From the NCBI GenBank assembly GCA_905221605.1, contig CAJNDS010002512.1, forward strand, positions 566,360-630,359: a stretch of 64,000 bases of DNA, read 5' to 3'. Positions 22,987-34,173 of the stretch are shown piece by piece. Position numbers and translations under genes: made by a program. Source of the stretch: Symbiodinium natans. Its lineage: Eukaryota > Sar > Dinophyceae > Suessiales > Symbiodiniaceae. The stretch's first letter is position 1. Each line of letters starts with the position of its first letter. The notes beneath the pieces are model-generated. The model ran no database searches, was not told the origin of the DNA, and worked only from the letters and a program-made list of their open reading frames with translations.

Positions 22987-25900
22987 GACAGCCCGAAGCT
23001 GAGAACGATGTGCGACCCTTCGTCGAAGGCGATCGAGTTCACGTCGTCACGGGCGTGTACAATGGTCAGCGAGGCCTTTAAGGATGTTTATGAGGGCGGA
23101 TGTGGATGGTACAGGATGAAGGGTATTTGGCATTGATTTCCCGAGGGATCTCAAGAATCGACCAGATGAAGAGGAAACATGAAAAAGGCTTCCAGAAACC
23201 TAGGCTTGCGCAAGTGGAAAAAATCCACGTGTGTAAGGCGTAAGGGTCCGCGGAAGCAGCGGGTTGGTTCGGCAACGCGAAGTTTCTTGCAGGCTAAGTT
23301 TCGAGAGACTACGCCCAGGCTTGCGATGACGTGACTAGCAGGTGTGAGCGTGACAGCTTTGATACGCTGCAGGTTTGTTTTGGCCAGCTCTAGGTTTGTT
23401 TCGCAGGAGGCCGGACGTAGGGGCTTTTGATAGGGGATGATAAGGGCTTAGGCGATCTCAGGGGGGTATGGTTTAGCAGGGCAAGCCAAACATCCAGCCT
23501 GTCCAAATCCAGAAGTTCGGAACCCTACGTCCGAAAATCCGCGTAGGCTCCGCGACACATGTTCAAGAATTGCTTCTATTGCTTGCTACACGCTGCTCTG
23601 TTAAGATCTGCCTAAGTTTCGAAGAACGTGCGTATGTCAGCATAGCAGTTTCCACGTAAGCTCGCATAAGCTAACGTGCCAGAACCCCGCCGCGTAAGCT
23701 ATCGCCCCACGGGCGTAAGCTACGGAGTTTTCGGAAAAGAATCCACGATGGGTTTTGGAGAGTGGTCGCTTGAAACTAACTGATCATCTTGAAGATTGAT
23801 GGGAAGGAAGGGGGTGACAGAGACCCTCCAGGGCACTGCTGGATTGAGTCTGATGTATCCGCGAACTCGCTGCCAGCCTGCAGGCTATGTCGCCAAGATT
23901 GCAGCAAAGGTAAAGGTGCAGCTGGATTCAGGAAATCTGGTTGATCTGTACAAGACCAGTGTGAAGCTCAACGTGGCAGATGTGGAAGCTGCCCAGGTAG
24001 GCGCGCGACTGAGTTGAACCCACCGAGCACGTTTCTGTCCTAGAGCGGGTGTGTTGTTACGGTGCCTGTACTTCTACAGTCTTGTGCTCGTGCTCGTTTG
24101 CATGCGTGCCTACGTGTGGGCTGTGTGCTTTCTCTGACTTCTTGATTCTCTTCCAAGGCCCCCAGGCGGCTATTCCGTTCCGGCCCGGGGTAGAGGAAAT
24201 ATATTCCATGCCGGCAACATTTCGCACTGCTCCGGTTTAGATTTCGCAGTTCCGCACAAGACAACGTTTTGTATTCTTCCGAGGTCCCAGCGCTTGATGG
24301 GTCGGAAGTCTTCGTGACGATCGCTCCTACTTAAGTGTACTTAAGCTCCTCTCAGGCGCTGACAGTGCTCGACGGCTTCGATCATGGGGAACACCGCAAT
24401 TGCCACTAATGCTGTCGAAAAGAGACGGTAGCAAATGCGCCTTCGCGTGGCCCATGATTCAAGACGGACTGTATGCCTTGGGGAAAACTTCAAGCAGTTT
24501 CAGGCTGCTGCGGGCTAACATCAGCTTGAGAGCATATCTGTTTCGATGTGCGCCTCTGTGGATGCACGCTGTGTATAGTTCTTCACGGGGCGTGGGTTTG
24601 TGAGTTCGGGCCGTGGGCGGGTGGATGACAACTTGGCAGCCGTTAGGCCGAGCATCCAAACCACAACTACCATCTGCAAGTGTTTATGCGTGGTTGTTAA
24701 AAGCCGGCCGTCTGGCCAGAAGGATGTCTTGCTTACTGATCAGCGGAGCACCGCTAGGGGTTTACATTCTCTGGCAGCACGACTTAGGTTGTCCTGGCCC
24801 TCAAGCGCCTTCGAATCCTCTGATTCATGGGGCTGACGTGGAGATTATTGGGGGTAACTACAAAGGCAGCAGAGGACAGCAAGGGACTGTGTCATAGAGA
24901 GAGTTTGAACCCAAAGGGCATCAGCTTAGCAGCCCTGCTTGGTGATGTCTGCGTAGACAGGACGGGTTGCAAAGCTGACTGGGCAGAAAGTCGACGTAAT
25001 CCTGAGCAATTCTGACAAGGCCCAATGGGCCGTTGCAGTTCAGGCACAGACGCCAAAGAAATGGATCAATGGATCTGTCACCTCGAGGTCTGCCTGATGC
25101 AGTCGAACGTCAGGCCCCTGGGCGAGGAGCCGCAGGCAGGTCCAGCCTTGGAGCCTGAATCTGCTTGTGTGACTCTGAACTTGGCGAGCAGCAAGTAGAA
25201 CGTAGAACGTCCAAGCTTCAAAGCCCAGAGACACTGTGTCCTTCGTGTCCTTCCTGGGCAAGTCGGCAAGTGCTCGCAAGAGGCTTGCCCTGCGGTATCA
25301 TCCACAGACCGAGCCTCGGTAGAAGCCAAAGTTGGGTGGCAGAATCAGAGCAACACGGGAAGAAACAGAAGAAGAAGAAGAAGAAGAAGAAGAAGAAGAA
25401 GAAGAAGAAGAAGAAGAAGAAGAAGAAGAAGAAGAAGAAGAAGAAGAAGAAGAAGAAGAAGAAGAAGAAGAATAAGAATAAGAATAATAAGAAGAATAAG
25501 AAGAAGAAGAAGAAGAAGCAGAAGAAGAAGAAGAAGAAGAAGAAGCATAGACGGAGAATGACAGAGACACGTTGCGACCCACCGGGTCGTATGACCCCAT
25601 GCATATGGTCAGGGAGTGTCGAAGGATTTCTTGCTCACAAATGAACAGCGGCCTTCAACGTCAAGGCAGCAACTGCCATCAGACACGTTGAGGGCCACAT
25701 TGAGCAGAGTGTTTCGAACTCCGAAGGCCAGCCGAAACCTGTCATCGCACCGAGACTCTTTCGACTTTTCAACATCACTAGCTTCCGTCTTGCAACATCT
25801 GGGAAGAACAGAGAATCGTGGCGAGAGCTGGCACCGTCATCTTTGAGCAGTTCAAGGGTATGGGCCACACTACCAGCCGATCACCACCCTCCCATGATAT

Positions 25901-28129
25901 TGGTGAGTTGTCCATTCAACTTCATGTTTTGTTGATCGAGACATCGCTCGACGGGGGGGGGGGGGAGGGAGGGGCGCGATGTTCCAAACGTGCACAAGCG
26001 TGCGTGTGGGTTACCACCGCCTTGAGAGTCGCAAGCGCCCCGAGCTGTTTCTTGACTGCGCAGCTCAGGCATGGCTGACTCTCAGGCGGCTTCGAGCCCC
26101 TTGATGACTGCAACTGACGTGGAGATCGTTGGGGGTAACTACAAGGGCCGCCGAGGACGCAGTCGTGGTTGAAGAAGCTCGTAACTCGCGTACAAGAAGC
26201 GAAATCCCGACCTCCAACAAGCATGGAGAATTGAACCCTGAAAAATCGGTTCCTCAGTCTGTGGACAGGACAGGTCGTGAAGGTGACCGGGCAAAAAGTC
26301 GAGGTGATCTTGGACAATCGGGAGAAGGTCGGGGGCCAGAGCCACCCCAGTCAGCACGCATGTGTTTTTGTGGCTGTTTCCCTTCTAACCCCAAACCCGA
26401 AAGGTTATGACTCTTTGCACTCATTCTGGGAATCGGTGGGTGATTGCACCATCGTAAAGTCCCTACATAGGTCTCCCTCATGCAGTCGAATGTGCGGCCA
26501 CTGGGCGACACGCCCGAGGCAGGGACCTCCCACAGGCTTTCGGTTTCAATGCAGAGGGTATGTTTAGGGATATCGAGTCATTGAGAGATGCATATGGTGT
26601 AGGTGTGGGCCTGGTGTTCAAAAACCCACACAGGCTTTCTTAGGAGATGATATGTTGGGCTGTCATAAAATCCAGACTGGAGTGCGCTGGTGGGCGGTGG
26701 GGTGGCTGGCCCTCGAGGCGCCCAAAGCCACAAAGCCCCCAAAAAGGCCCCAATCCCACAAAACCCCAAGACCTTCTCAGTAGCTATGACGACTAGACCT
26801 TGCAGTGCGCGGTACTGTCCAGCTATGTCCAGCTAGCGGCAGAAAGCCTACAGGGCCTGACCTCCCTAAAGCCGCTGGACTCGCATCCTCTTGGGCGAGT
26901 TAAGGTCGCTGTCCAGTTGTCACTGGCCAAAGGGCAAGGCGCCGCAGGGACTTTCAGGGCATTTGTGAGTGTTTCGTACTGCGGGTTCGAGGTCTTGGGC
27001 TTTTGGGCGCCGAACGTGGAGTAAGCTCGAACTCGAGATACACAGGATAATTGCAGTCGTCAATAGTTGCCATTTCAAGAGATGCGCGAAGCTCGCGAGC
27101 TTCGGTTTCAGGCCGCAGTTCGCGAGCTTCAGACTTCAGAGGTAAAGCTCACGCTTCAAGCAAAACTCGGGAGCTTCAGAGCCTCGGAAGCTTCAAAATG
27201 CGCGCGTACCCTCTAAGAGCGCATGTCTATCCTCGACCCATTCTGGATTCGTCTCTCTAAGGATTTTTCCACTCCTATTGCAACTCGTAAAAATGATCGA
27301 ACTCCAAAATCGACATACCGATTTGGGCACAGATGCTCTGGCTTCTGTGTGGCCGTCATGGTTCAGGCATGGATGCGCTGGTTTCCGCATGTGGGATGGA
27401 CGTTATGATGGCGGTCTGGGCATGCGTGCACTTGTTTCCGGATGAGGTAGAAGTGGATGGTATAACAATTCGGCCAGCCCATCGCCGGACATGAAGTTCG
27501 ACAATTGCGTGTGCAAAGCCCTCCCCCACAGAAGCCTGAACCCGAAGCCCTCAAACCACGCCCTGTAGGCGGCCGATCACAAAGTGCGATGACCTATGTG
27601 CGGCTGCTCCCCAAGTCCCGCGTGCGAGTGACCGGCGGGTGCCACTCCGGAGCATCAGGCCTCCGCATGGATTTTCATGCAGCATTCTTGAAGAAAGCGG
27701 TTTCCCGCCGCCACAACAAAGGGTTGTGCCCAAAGCGGCGAGAATGCCTGGAACAGTCCTTGGGCGGAATGATTGCTGATGGTCTTTTTGCCCCATCACT
27801 GTAATTCTGATTTGCTGAATGCTGTGATCTGCTGAATGCTGTGGGGTCCCAAAGCCCCAGACCCAAGCCTACTTGCCACATGCTCACGCGCCCACTCCAC
27901 CAAAACACGGAATTATTTAGTTTTACAAGTATCTGTTGCTGACTAGATTGACTGGTACATGTTTGCTCGAGTCGAGGGCCTCAAGTTCAAACTGCAGCGT
28001 CCTGGTACGCATGTCCGGGCAGGCACGGTGGTAAGCATCACCGAGAAGATGGTGCGCGTAGCACTTGACGGCTCTGACCGCACCGTTTGCGTGCAGCAGA
28101 CGAGTGTGGTCAGCACCGAGCAGAACAAG
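22987..28129 (+). CDS. Multi-KOW protein (four split KOW motifs)
   Basis: KOW motifs bind RNA or proteins and occur in Spt5, GPKOW/MOS2 and some ribosomal proteins. Four copies are visible. A: exons 22987-23073 (VEGDRVHVVTGVYNGQRG) and 23884-23996 (YVAKIAAKVKVQLDSGN). B: about 24806-24874 (ADVEIIGGNYKGSRG) and 24961-25019 (RVAKLTGQKVDVILSNSDK). C: 26086-26155 (TDVEIVGGNYKGRRG) and 26269-26327 (QVVKVTGQKVEVILDN). D: 27569-27658 (KSRVRVTGGCHSGASG) and 28023-28129 (TVVSITEKMVRVALDG). Each is interrupted after the same glycine by a phase-1 intron with donor GC, GA, GA and GC respectively. B and C are recent duplicates. No NGN domain was found, so Spt5 is possible but not shown. More exons are likely between motifs: 26800-26960 (LGRVKVAVQLSLAKGQG) and 25660-25860 look coding. 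Ends are not defined. Confidence 0.65.
23653..23728. repeat. CGTAAGCT cluster in a KOW-gene intron
   Basis: The octamer CGTAAGCT or a one-base variant occurs four times in 76 bp (23654, 23664, 23693, 23714), within the intron 23074-23883. Confidence 0.6.
25366..25545. repeat. GAA/AAG triplet repeat, about 180 bp
   Basis: Long almost pure AAG run with a few AAT and CAG interruptions, in the interval between KOW copies B and C. The lysine-, serine- and phenylalanine-run open frames over it are artefacts of the repeat. A purine tract of this length can form triplex DNA. Confidence 0.95.
27078..27195. repeat. GCGAGCTTC-type repeat cluster
   Basis: Words of the form GCGAGCTTC, GGGAGCTTC and GGAAGCTTC, with GCGAAGCTC as near-inverse, recur about every 20-35 bp. 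Some neighbouring pairs, such as GCGAAGCTCGCGAGCTTCG at 27088-27106, are palindromic. It lies between KOW copies C and D. Confidence 0.55.
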
Positions 28130-28814
28130 GCTGGTGCCAGCATCTTGGCGTACACTATTTCATCCCTCCCTGCGATATATAGAGACCTCCCCAGACAAGC
28201 TGGAATTCAAGAATTGCTACGTTGTGCGTGCCCATTCTACTCGCAGAGCAGCCGATCAGCGCATCAGCTGATCAGCTCCTCCACCCGCCGAACTGCACAC
28301 TAACACAAGCTGACAGATGGTTCAGGGCGTTAGGATGTAAAAGAGTATCTATAGGATTTGGGGAATACAGGATAGATTTTCAGCAAGAATACGGTTCGGT
28401 GACACCGTCATCCTGTTGTGTGACATGTGCTTGGGGCAAGGCAGCTCAGGTATCTCCGCCTTCAAGCGTTTGTCTGGCCATGCGGGGAGTAGCCTTCCAA
28501 GCGACGGCGCTGGAGAAGCTTCTCTGGACCAGTTGCCCATCAAAAAGATCGTATTGCAGGCACGGGCTGTCTGCGTTGCAGAAATGTGTACAAAGGCACA
28601 AAGGTACAGAGTTTGCATACCTGTGCACAAAGGCACAAAGGTGCAGTAACACCTGGCGTACATTGGTCTGGGTTCCGATACTGTCAAAGAATCCACATGG
28701 TATCGGTCGGAGTGAATGTTGATAGAAGCTCGCTCTGCAGGCACCCCACGAAAAAGAAGACGATTGTTTCATCAAGTACTATGCCATTGGTCGAGTCCTC
28801 CAAGTGGAGTTGCC

Positions 28815-29143
28815 GGTGCCAAGCTCTACGAGAAGTCCACCGGTAGGCAAACCAACTCACACTCATGAAGGGTATCTTGGCTGTAAGCATGGTGAAAAGT
28901 GTTCCATGTGGAAAAAACCTATCAAGAGTCAATCATTTCTCTGATCACGGTGTTGGAGCCCGGCCCAGGCGCGAGTATCACCTCTTGTCCAGCAAGGTGG
29001 TGGATGATGGTTATGAGTTCTGGGGTGGCAAGAAGCAGATGCTGCGCATGATGTATGTGACGGAGGGAGAGCGTGGCTTGCAAGACGAGCTGGAACGTTT
29101 GGCCGATTTCGCTGCCATTCCTCTTGCCCGCAGCTTCAACTGA
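28815..29143 (+). CDS. C-terminal exon pair of an unrecognised protein
   Basis: First exon ends at 28846 with peptide AGAKLYEKSTG and a split Arg codon; its start is not fixed (28815 is the likely AG). The intron 28847-28968 begins GC and both junctions read AG|GC. The terminal exon 28969-29143 encodes REYHLLSSKVVDDGYEFWGG, then KKQMLRMMYVTEGERGLQDE and ends IPLARSFN with TGA. The joined peptide is strongly protein-like but I do not recognise its family. It could be the C terminus of the upstream KOW gene or the end of a separate gene; nothing between 28130 and 28815 settles this. Confidence 0.5.
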
Positions 29144-29699
29144 ACAGCATGTGCGCTTCCTGCATTCCACACAGCATCGAACATGCAAACAGTTGGTGCG
29201 TGTCCACAGTGCGCCGAAACCCAGAACCACAGGCAAGATCGCGTCTCGCCTGGAGCTTTTGCAAAGCCCAGGCCTTGGCCTCAGATTTCAGTGATATTGT
29301 AGGCTTTGCAGGATTTGAACATCCTGCGTGCAATGGCTCCGTTAGTGTCGGGCAGACTGGACAGCATGGGCACGGCTTTTTCGAATGGCTGTTCGAACCC
29401 GAACATACCCGCATGCACATCCGAAGTCTCGAGCCGCACATAAGCACATCGTGTAAAAGTGTTTTGCGCGTCCAAGGGTCTAAGGACCTCAGATCCCACT
29501 CTACCCCCAAACCCTCCCAAACTGCCCCTTCCTAATGACGCTGCCTACCCTACCCGAACTCGTGACTCTGCCTGCAAGGCGGGGTAGCGCATCTGCAAGA
29601 TCTGTATGCTAGTTACCCGACCTTCAACATCCTTCAACCACAAAGCCGGTGACCAATGGTACACTGCGGACACCCGTCATCACCTGGTGCCCTGAGCAA

Positions 29700-29831
29700 A
29701 GCCAAAAGCCCATAAAACCCCGAACGTTGCTCATCGACCCCGTGAAGCGCTTAGGCTTGGTGTACCAATCGAGCGCCGAGTTTTTCGAGATGATCGAAGA
29801 GCCACAGCCCTCCAAGGAGCAGCACGTCTGA
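29700..29831 (+). CDS. Terminal exon of an unrecognised gene
   Basis: Open frame ending VKRLGLVYQSSAEFFEMIEE followed by PQPSKEQHV and TGA at 29829-29831. Possible acceptors are the AGs near 29699-29707. Composition suggests coding; opposite-strand open frame 29624-29815 is judged a shadow. No domain recognised. Confidence 0.35.
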   Translation, partial: SQKPIKPRTLLIDPVKRLGLVYQSSAEFFEMIEEPQPSKEQHV

Positions 29832-30285
29832 ATTGCTTTGCCGTTTTGGCGGGCTTAGGCTGGCTTAGGTGCGTTGGGTGTGCTGATGCCCCTACCCGTG
29901 CCATGGCTTCTCATACAAGCCCGAGTTGGGAAGGAAGGCCCGGGTTGCGGCAAAAGTTAAAACGTAGGGCGAGTAGTGTATGAGACACATAATAGCCCTC
30001 GGGCATGCCGCCCTCGACCAGAGCCATCTAAGCCCCAGAATCGCAGACCAGAAGCCTTAAGACCCCACAGCAACGCCCTCCCCAAAAGCTTGCAAATTAG
30101 GTCTGGTGGCTGCGGTTTCATCCCGCAAGAGCTGCTGCGCCCTGGCGCTGCAAAGCAGGGTCGGCCAGAGCAAATGGGGGCTTGAGGGTGACGCCATGGA
30201 ATCCCCAAAATTTCCGGTGTGTTTCCTCATTTGATGTATGTGTCCTCATTTGACTTATATATGTTTTTGTGGTCGCGGCCTTCAG

Positions 30286-30430
30286 AATAAGAGGAAAATG
30301 GAGCAAAAACAGGCAAGGAAGAAAGAACGACGTGACATCACCATAGAAGCGATTTACTCAACCTATAAGCCTTACTATAAGCCCTACACTGAGTGGTTTG
30401 CTCTGCTCCAGCTTCAGAATGCAGCGGGAA
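30286..30430 (+). CDS. Basic coding-like exon
   Basis: After the acceptor CCTTCAG (30279-30285) the frame reads NKRKMEQKQARKKERRDITI then EAIYSTYKPYYKPYTEW. The first part is a highly charged basic helix such as occurs in nucleolar or RNA-binding proteins; the 3' limit is unclear and the open frame continues to 30594. No family is recognised. Confidence 0.3.
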
Positions 30431-30599
30431 TTGGTTGTGAGTTCCTGGGCCGCACGCACGACATCTCTGAAGGGGTGCGAGGCGACGAGCGCACGATGAA
30501 CCACACAGAACCCCCTTTGGACCCCGAGGCACTGACCCTAAACCCCCTACCTCCAAGAGAAAACTCATGCTCCTCCTTGAGGCGTCCGCATTGAGGAAT

Positions 30600-33483
30600 T
30601 GGTGTAACATAGGCGAAAGTAAAACCTTTTTTTTGTTTTAGCTGCCTGCTTCTGAATGAGTCGGGTATTAATGGCACGCCAGAGCTTCGCCACCTTTTTT
30701 GGGATGGCCTTATAGCAAAGAAGCCGCGGAAGCAAACATTATGCAACGGCGCAAACCTTCCTGCATTGGCAGCTGTACCTCCCGGGCGCCGAGACCGGTC
30801 GCCCTAGGCGCGGCCTGACAGATGGCTGGATGGTCTTCCCCACCTATTTTGGCGAGGCCTTGAGGTCCAGGGATTCGCGATTGTTGTTCCGGTGCGTGCT
30901 GTTTTCTGCCCAGCGCCGTTCCTCGCGGACCTTCACGCCGAAGTCTGCTTTCACTGCCCAGGTCTGCCGTTGACGGAAAGTGTAAGCATTTTGGAACTGG
31001 CGGGGAGGATGGGGGACCTAGAAGGGCGGGTGTGGCGGATGGACAGACGCCTTGGAAGGGAGAGCGAAACCAAAACTGCAGAGATCCACGCCCTGAGTCG
31101 CTGAGGTATGATTTGGTGGCAGGAAGGCAGCTTTCTGGCTTGATCTCCTCAATCCAGGTCGGTCTTGTGCAGTGTCCTCTCTGTATCTCTCTGTCAGATG
31201 TGGCATGTAGGTAAAGTCGGGACTGGCATGAAGGAAGAACCTTCGGGAAGGATTGAACCCTGCCTCAGAGTTTCAGGCATAAGATCGAACGGGATTGCAG
31301 ATTTTAGCCTCATTGCGTTCTTAGGAGAAGCGATGGGTTGCCGATGTACCATTCAGAAAAGCCAACTTTTGATCAGCCCTCTGTGGCCTTCAGCCCTGGA
31401 CTTGAAGTAGATCGTTCTTCTGGCCTTCAAAAGGCGTCTTGTTTAGCTTGTCCCAGTCCGAAAGCCCAACAGACACCACGAAACCCGAGTCATCCCAACT
31501 CATAGCCGACCGGTGTCCTGCACTCCGCAAATTGAGAGGTGAGGATCGTTGGCCCTCGCCTGGGTGTCCTGAAGGGCATGCTTACGCTGAGGAGGCCGCC
31601 GCGGGGTTTTTAGAGCGGCATCAGTTGCAGAGTGCCCTTTGGCAGTGCAGTAGTGTTGGAAGTGCCATCCATCCTTCGGGCATGGATGCTGAGACAAGTA
31701 ACAACGATGCACTGGTAGCCCAGGCGACAAGGTTGAACCGGTCCTGATGGGCAGATGCTTAAGCAAAGTCATGACGTCTTTAAGTTTTAAGACCCACCCG
31801 CTGCAACGCATACTCGTATGTACACTGAAATGTCCGGAGGACAAGGCCCTTGAGCCAATATGTCACGTCCGAATCAGAGACCTGTACCGCTTTTGTTTTT
31901 CTCAGCGTATGCTTGCCAACCAAGGAACATTGATAAGATTCAGCTGCCACCTTCTATGCTCAAGGCGGGTGGGCGGTGATTTGAAGCATGGGTCGAAGTC
32001 AGCACCAGGCATGCAGCAAATCTGAAGTTGAACCCTCAGCGCAGTTTCCCTGGTCTGGGAGAACTTCAAATCCCAGTCGAAACCTAAGCCCACATCGGCA
32101 ACTCCCAGGAAGGGTTGACGCTAATGTCGGCAGTGCCACTCATCCGGTTCATGTTCCTGCGAAACGGAAGTGCCATCAGGTCGGTCCATCCCGGGTGTGC
32201 TCAGACGAGTCTCTGGGCGGCAGGAACAGGAGTATGAATGGCCTGGGTTTTCCAGGCTGGCAGGCTTCAACTTGGCAGTCGCTCAAGGTTCGGTGGCCAC
32301 AAGTTGCTTCATGATACCCCAGATGTGACGGCTCAGGCTCGTGTACGTCGTGGTGAATCTTGGAAGCCTTCAGTGCTTCTAGCAGGGTGTGCTCGGAGGA
32401 ATAGGAGAGGCATCATGAGCCCCTTCTTTGGCATTCGGCGTCAGTTGACATCATGCACATATACCTTCGTTGCAGATGTGGGGAGTGCAAAAGCCTGCAG
32501 AAACGCACCGTGCAATTTTAAAGCGACTGAAACATTTGCGATGCTGCCATGTCGTAGCAATGAAGAGAGATGGGGTGCAATGCACAATGGTTGTATTTGC
32601 CTCGGCCTGGACCCGATATCGACGAAGAATGGGGTTGTCGTGTCTAAGGGCCTGTTTGTTACTGTGGGGAGCACATGTGCGCATTGCCCGAGGGACAGCT
32701 GCAAAACCCAAAGGCCTCAACACTAAGCCCGAAGAATGCTGATATGGGCGGACAGTACATGCTTAGCGGGTAACCTTAGTTATCAGAGGAAACACGAACA
32801 CTTCAGCGAGGACGCAGGTATTCCCTTCTTCCACAAGCCGAGAGCTTGCCAAGTGCCTGCTGGGCCCAGAGAGCCTCGGCCGGGCCTAAACACCCTCGGC
32901 GCAGCTTTGGGGTTGAGGCGAATTCAAGGCTCCGGGAAACCCGGCTTGAGGCCAAGTCGTGTACCTCCCAAGTTGTTTTTGACGTGGCGTTAAGGATGCA
33001 AGGGCGCACGAACCCTTGGCCATTCAATATGCAATTGCGATGACTTTCGGGCCCACAAGTAGAAGTTGAAAGTTCGGAAATGTCAGCCAAGGAAGAAGGC
33101 AGCCTCACAGCGACTCGCCCGGGCCAGTTTTGAGCTAAGGCAGCCTTAGGTCCCCTGGAAGAGTGGGGGTTTCAAGATTCCAGGTTGCCAAGGCTCAGGA
33201 ACCAGCGGTGCCAACGACCCTGCCAGTTGAGGAAGGCTTAGCACATTGCAATTGGCGGTGTTATTCAGCTGCGGCACTTGCCTCAGACTTGCCTTAAGAT
33301 GCCAAGGACATTGCTGAAGAAGCTCCGACCCCGGCTTTCGGGCATGGTGAAGCGCATCCTGCTAAGTTTGGGCGTCGGCCCCAACGACCCTGCGTCCCAG
33401 TTCAGGACACCTTTTCACCTTCTCGTTTTAGGCATTTTGGGGCTCGGGCAAGCTGACCTGCCTAGCAAGTTGGAGAAGCTAAG
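30600..33483. other. No firmly supported gene
   Basis: Likely introns or upstream exons of the polymerase gene that I cannot recognise. Weak candidates are 33185-33235 (contains AKAQEPAVPTTLPVEEG) and 33290-33410 (contains MVKRILLSLGVGPNDPASQF, faintly like the LNRQ-to-LGV stretch of RDR proteins). The sequence CCAACGACCCTGC recurs at 33206 and 33379. Confidence 0.35.
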
Positions 33484-34173
33484 GACCTCTCTGCCCACGA
33501 GAAGGACCGCCCAAGGCAAGAAGCATTCCTGGGCGGGGTGACTGACCCGACGTTCGCCATTCCAAAAGACCAGGTCTTTATCCCAGGTTTGCTTCACCAC
33601 GTACCAGTGATTGAGGGCGTGCCTTGCGTCTTCGTCTCCAGATGCCCCTGCATTGAGCCAAAGGACGGAAAGCGGCTGAGGGTGCTGGTAGAGCGTCCCA
33701 GTGACATGAGTTGCGAGGATTGGGATGCCCTGCAGTCGCGGCATTTTGGAGAGATCATCTTCTCCAACAAGGGCCACTCTCTACCCGAAACCATTGCAGC
33801 GGGGGATTTGGACGGTGACCGATACTACGTCTGCTGGAACCCGGTCCTCGTCTCGTCAGTGACACCTGAAGAGGAGTCCACCGCCTCTGAGACCGGCCCG
33901 CCTCCGAGCAAGCCTGGCCGCCCTGCAGCCGACCCAGCTGTGTGGCTGGAGCGGGCTCAGGAGCACATGCTCAAACATGAAACGATTCACGAAGGCCACT
34001 TGATCGGAAGGTTGTACAATGCTGCTGAGAAGATCGCAGATGAGTCCGACCTTGGGATTCGTGACCCTGACGCTCGGGCATTGTTCGAGGCGTACACGCA
34101 GGCGATTGACCAAGGAAAGCACGGAGGAGAGATCTACATTCCCGAGCATTTGCGCAAGCGCTTCCGCCTCTGA
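33484..34173 (+). CDS. Cellular RNA-dependent RNA polymerase (RDR family), C-terminal exon
   Basis: RDR enzymes copy single-stranded RNA into double-stranded RNA for RNA silencing. The frame contains the catalytic motif DLDGD at 33805-33819 in the context TIAAGDLDGDRYYVCWNP, matching the family's GGDLDGD-x-YFVxWD block. Upstream, GGVTDPTFAIPKDQVFIPG corresponds to the family's G-x-DP-x-G-x-L-x-x-GQVF segment, and VSRCPCIEPKD to the NPCLHPGD segment. Downstream, AYTQAIDQGKHGGEIYIPEH matches the C-terminal AVDxPKTG-x-x-IP segment. It ends LRKRFRL with TGA. All three catalytic aspartates are present. The frame is open from 33466; 33484 follows an AG|GA acceptor and is a guess. The N-terminal three quarters of a normal RDR (usually about 1000 residues or more) must lie in upstream exons that I could not recognise, or are missing. 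Confidence 0.78.
   Translation, partial: DLSAHEKDRPRQEAFLGGVTDPTFAIPKDQVFIPGLLHHVPVIEGVPCVFVSRCPCIEPKDGKRLRVLVERPSDMSCEDWDALQSRHFGEIIFSNKGHSLPETIAAGDLDGDRYYVCWNPVLVSSVTPEEESTASETGPPPSKPGRPAADPAVWLERAQEHMLKHETIHEGHLIGRLYNAAEKIADESDLGIRDPDARALFEAYTQAIDQGKHGGEIYIPEHLRKRFRL

Noticed and set aside
25165-25644. Open frames of poly-Lys, poly-Ser, poly-Phe and poly-Leu
   Set aside because: Produced entirely by the GAA triplet repeat.
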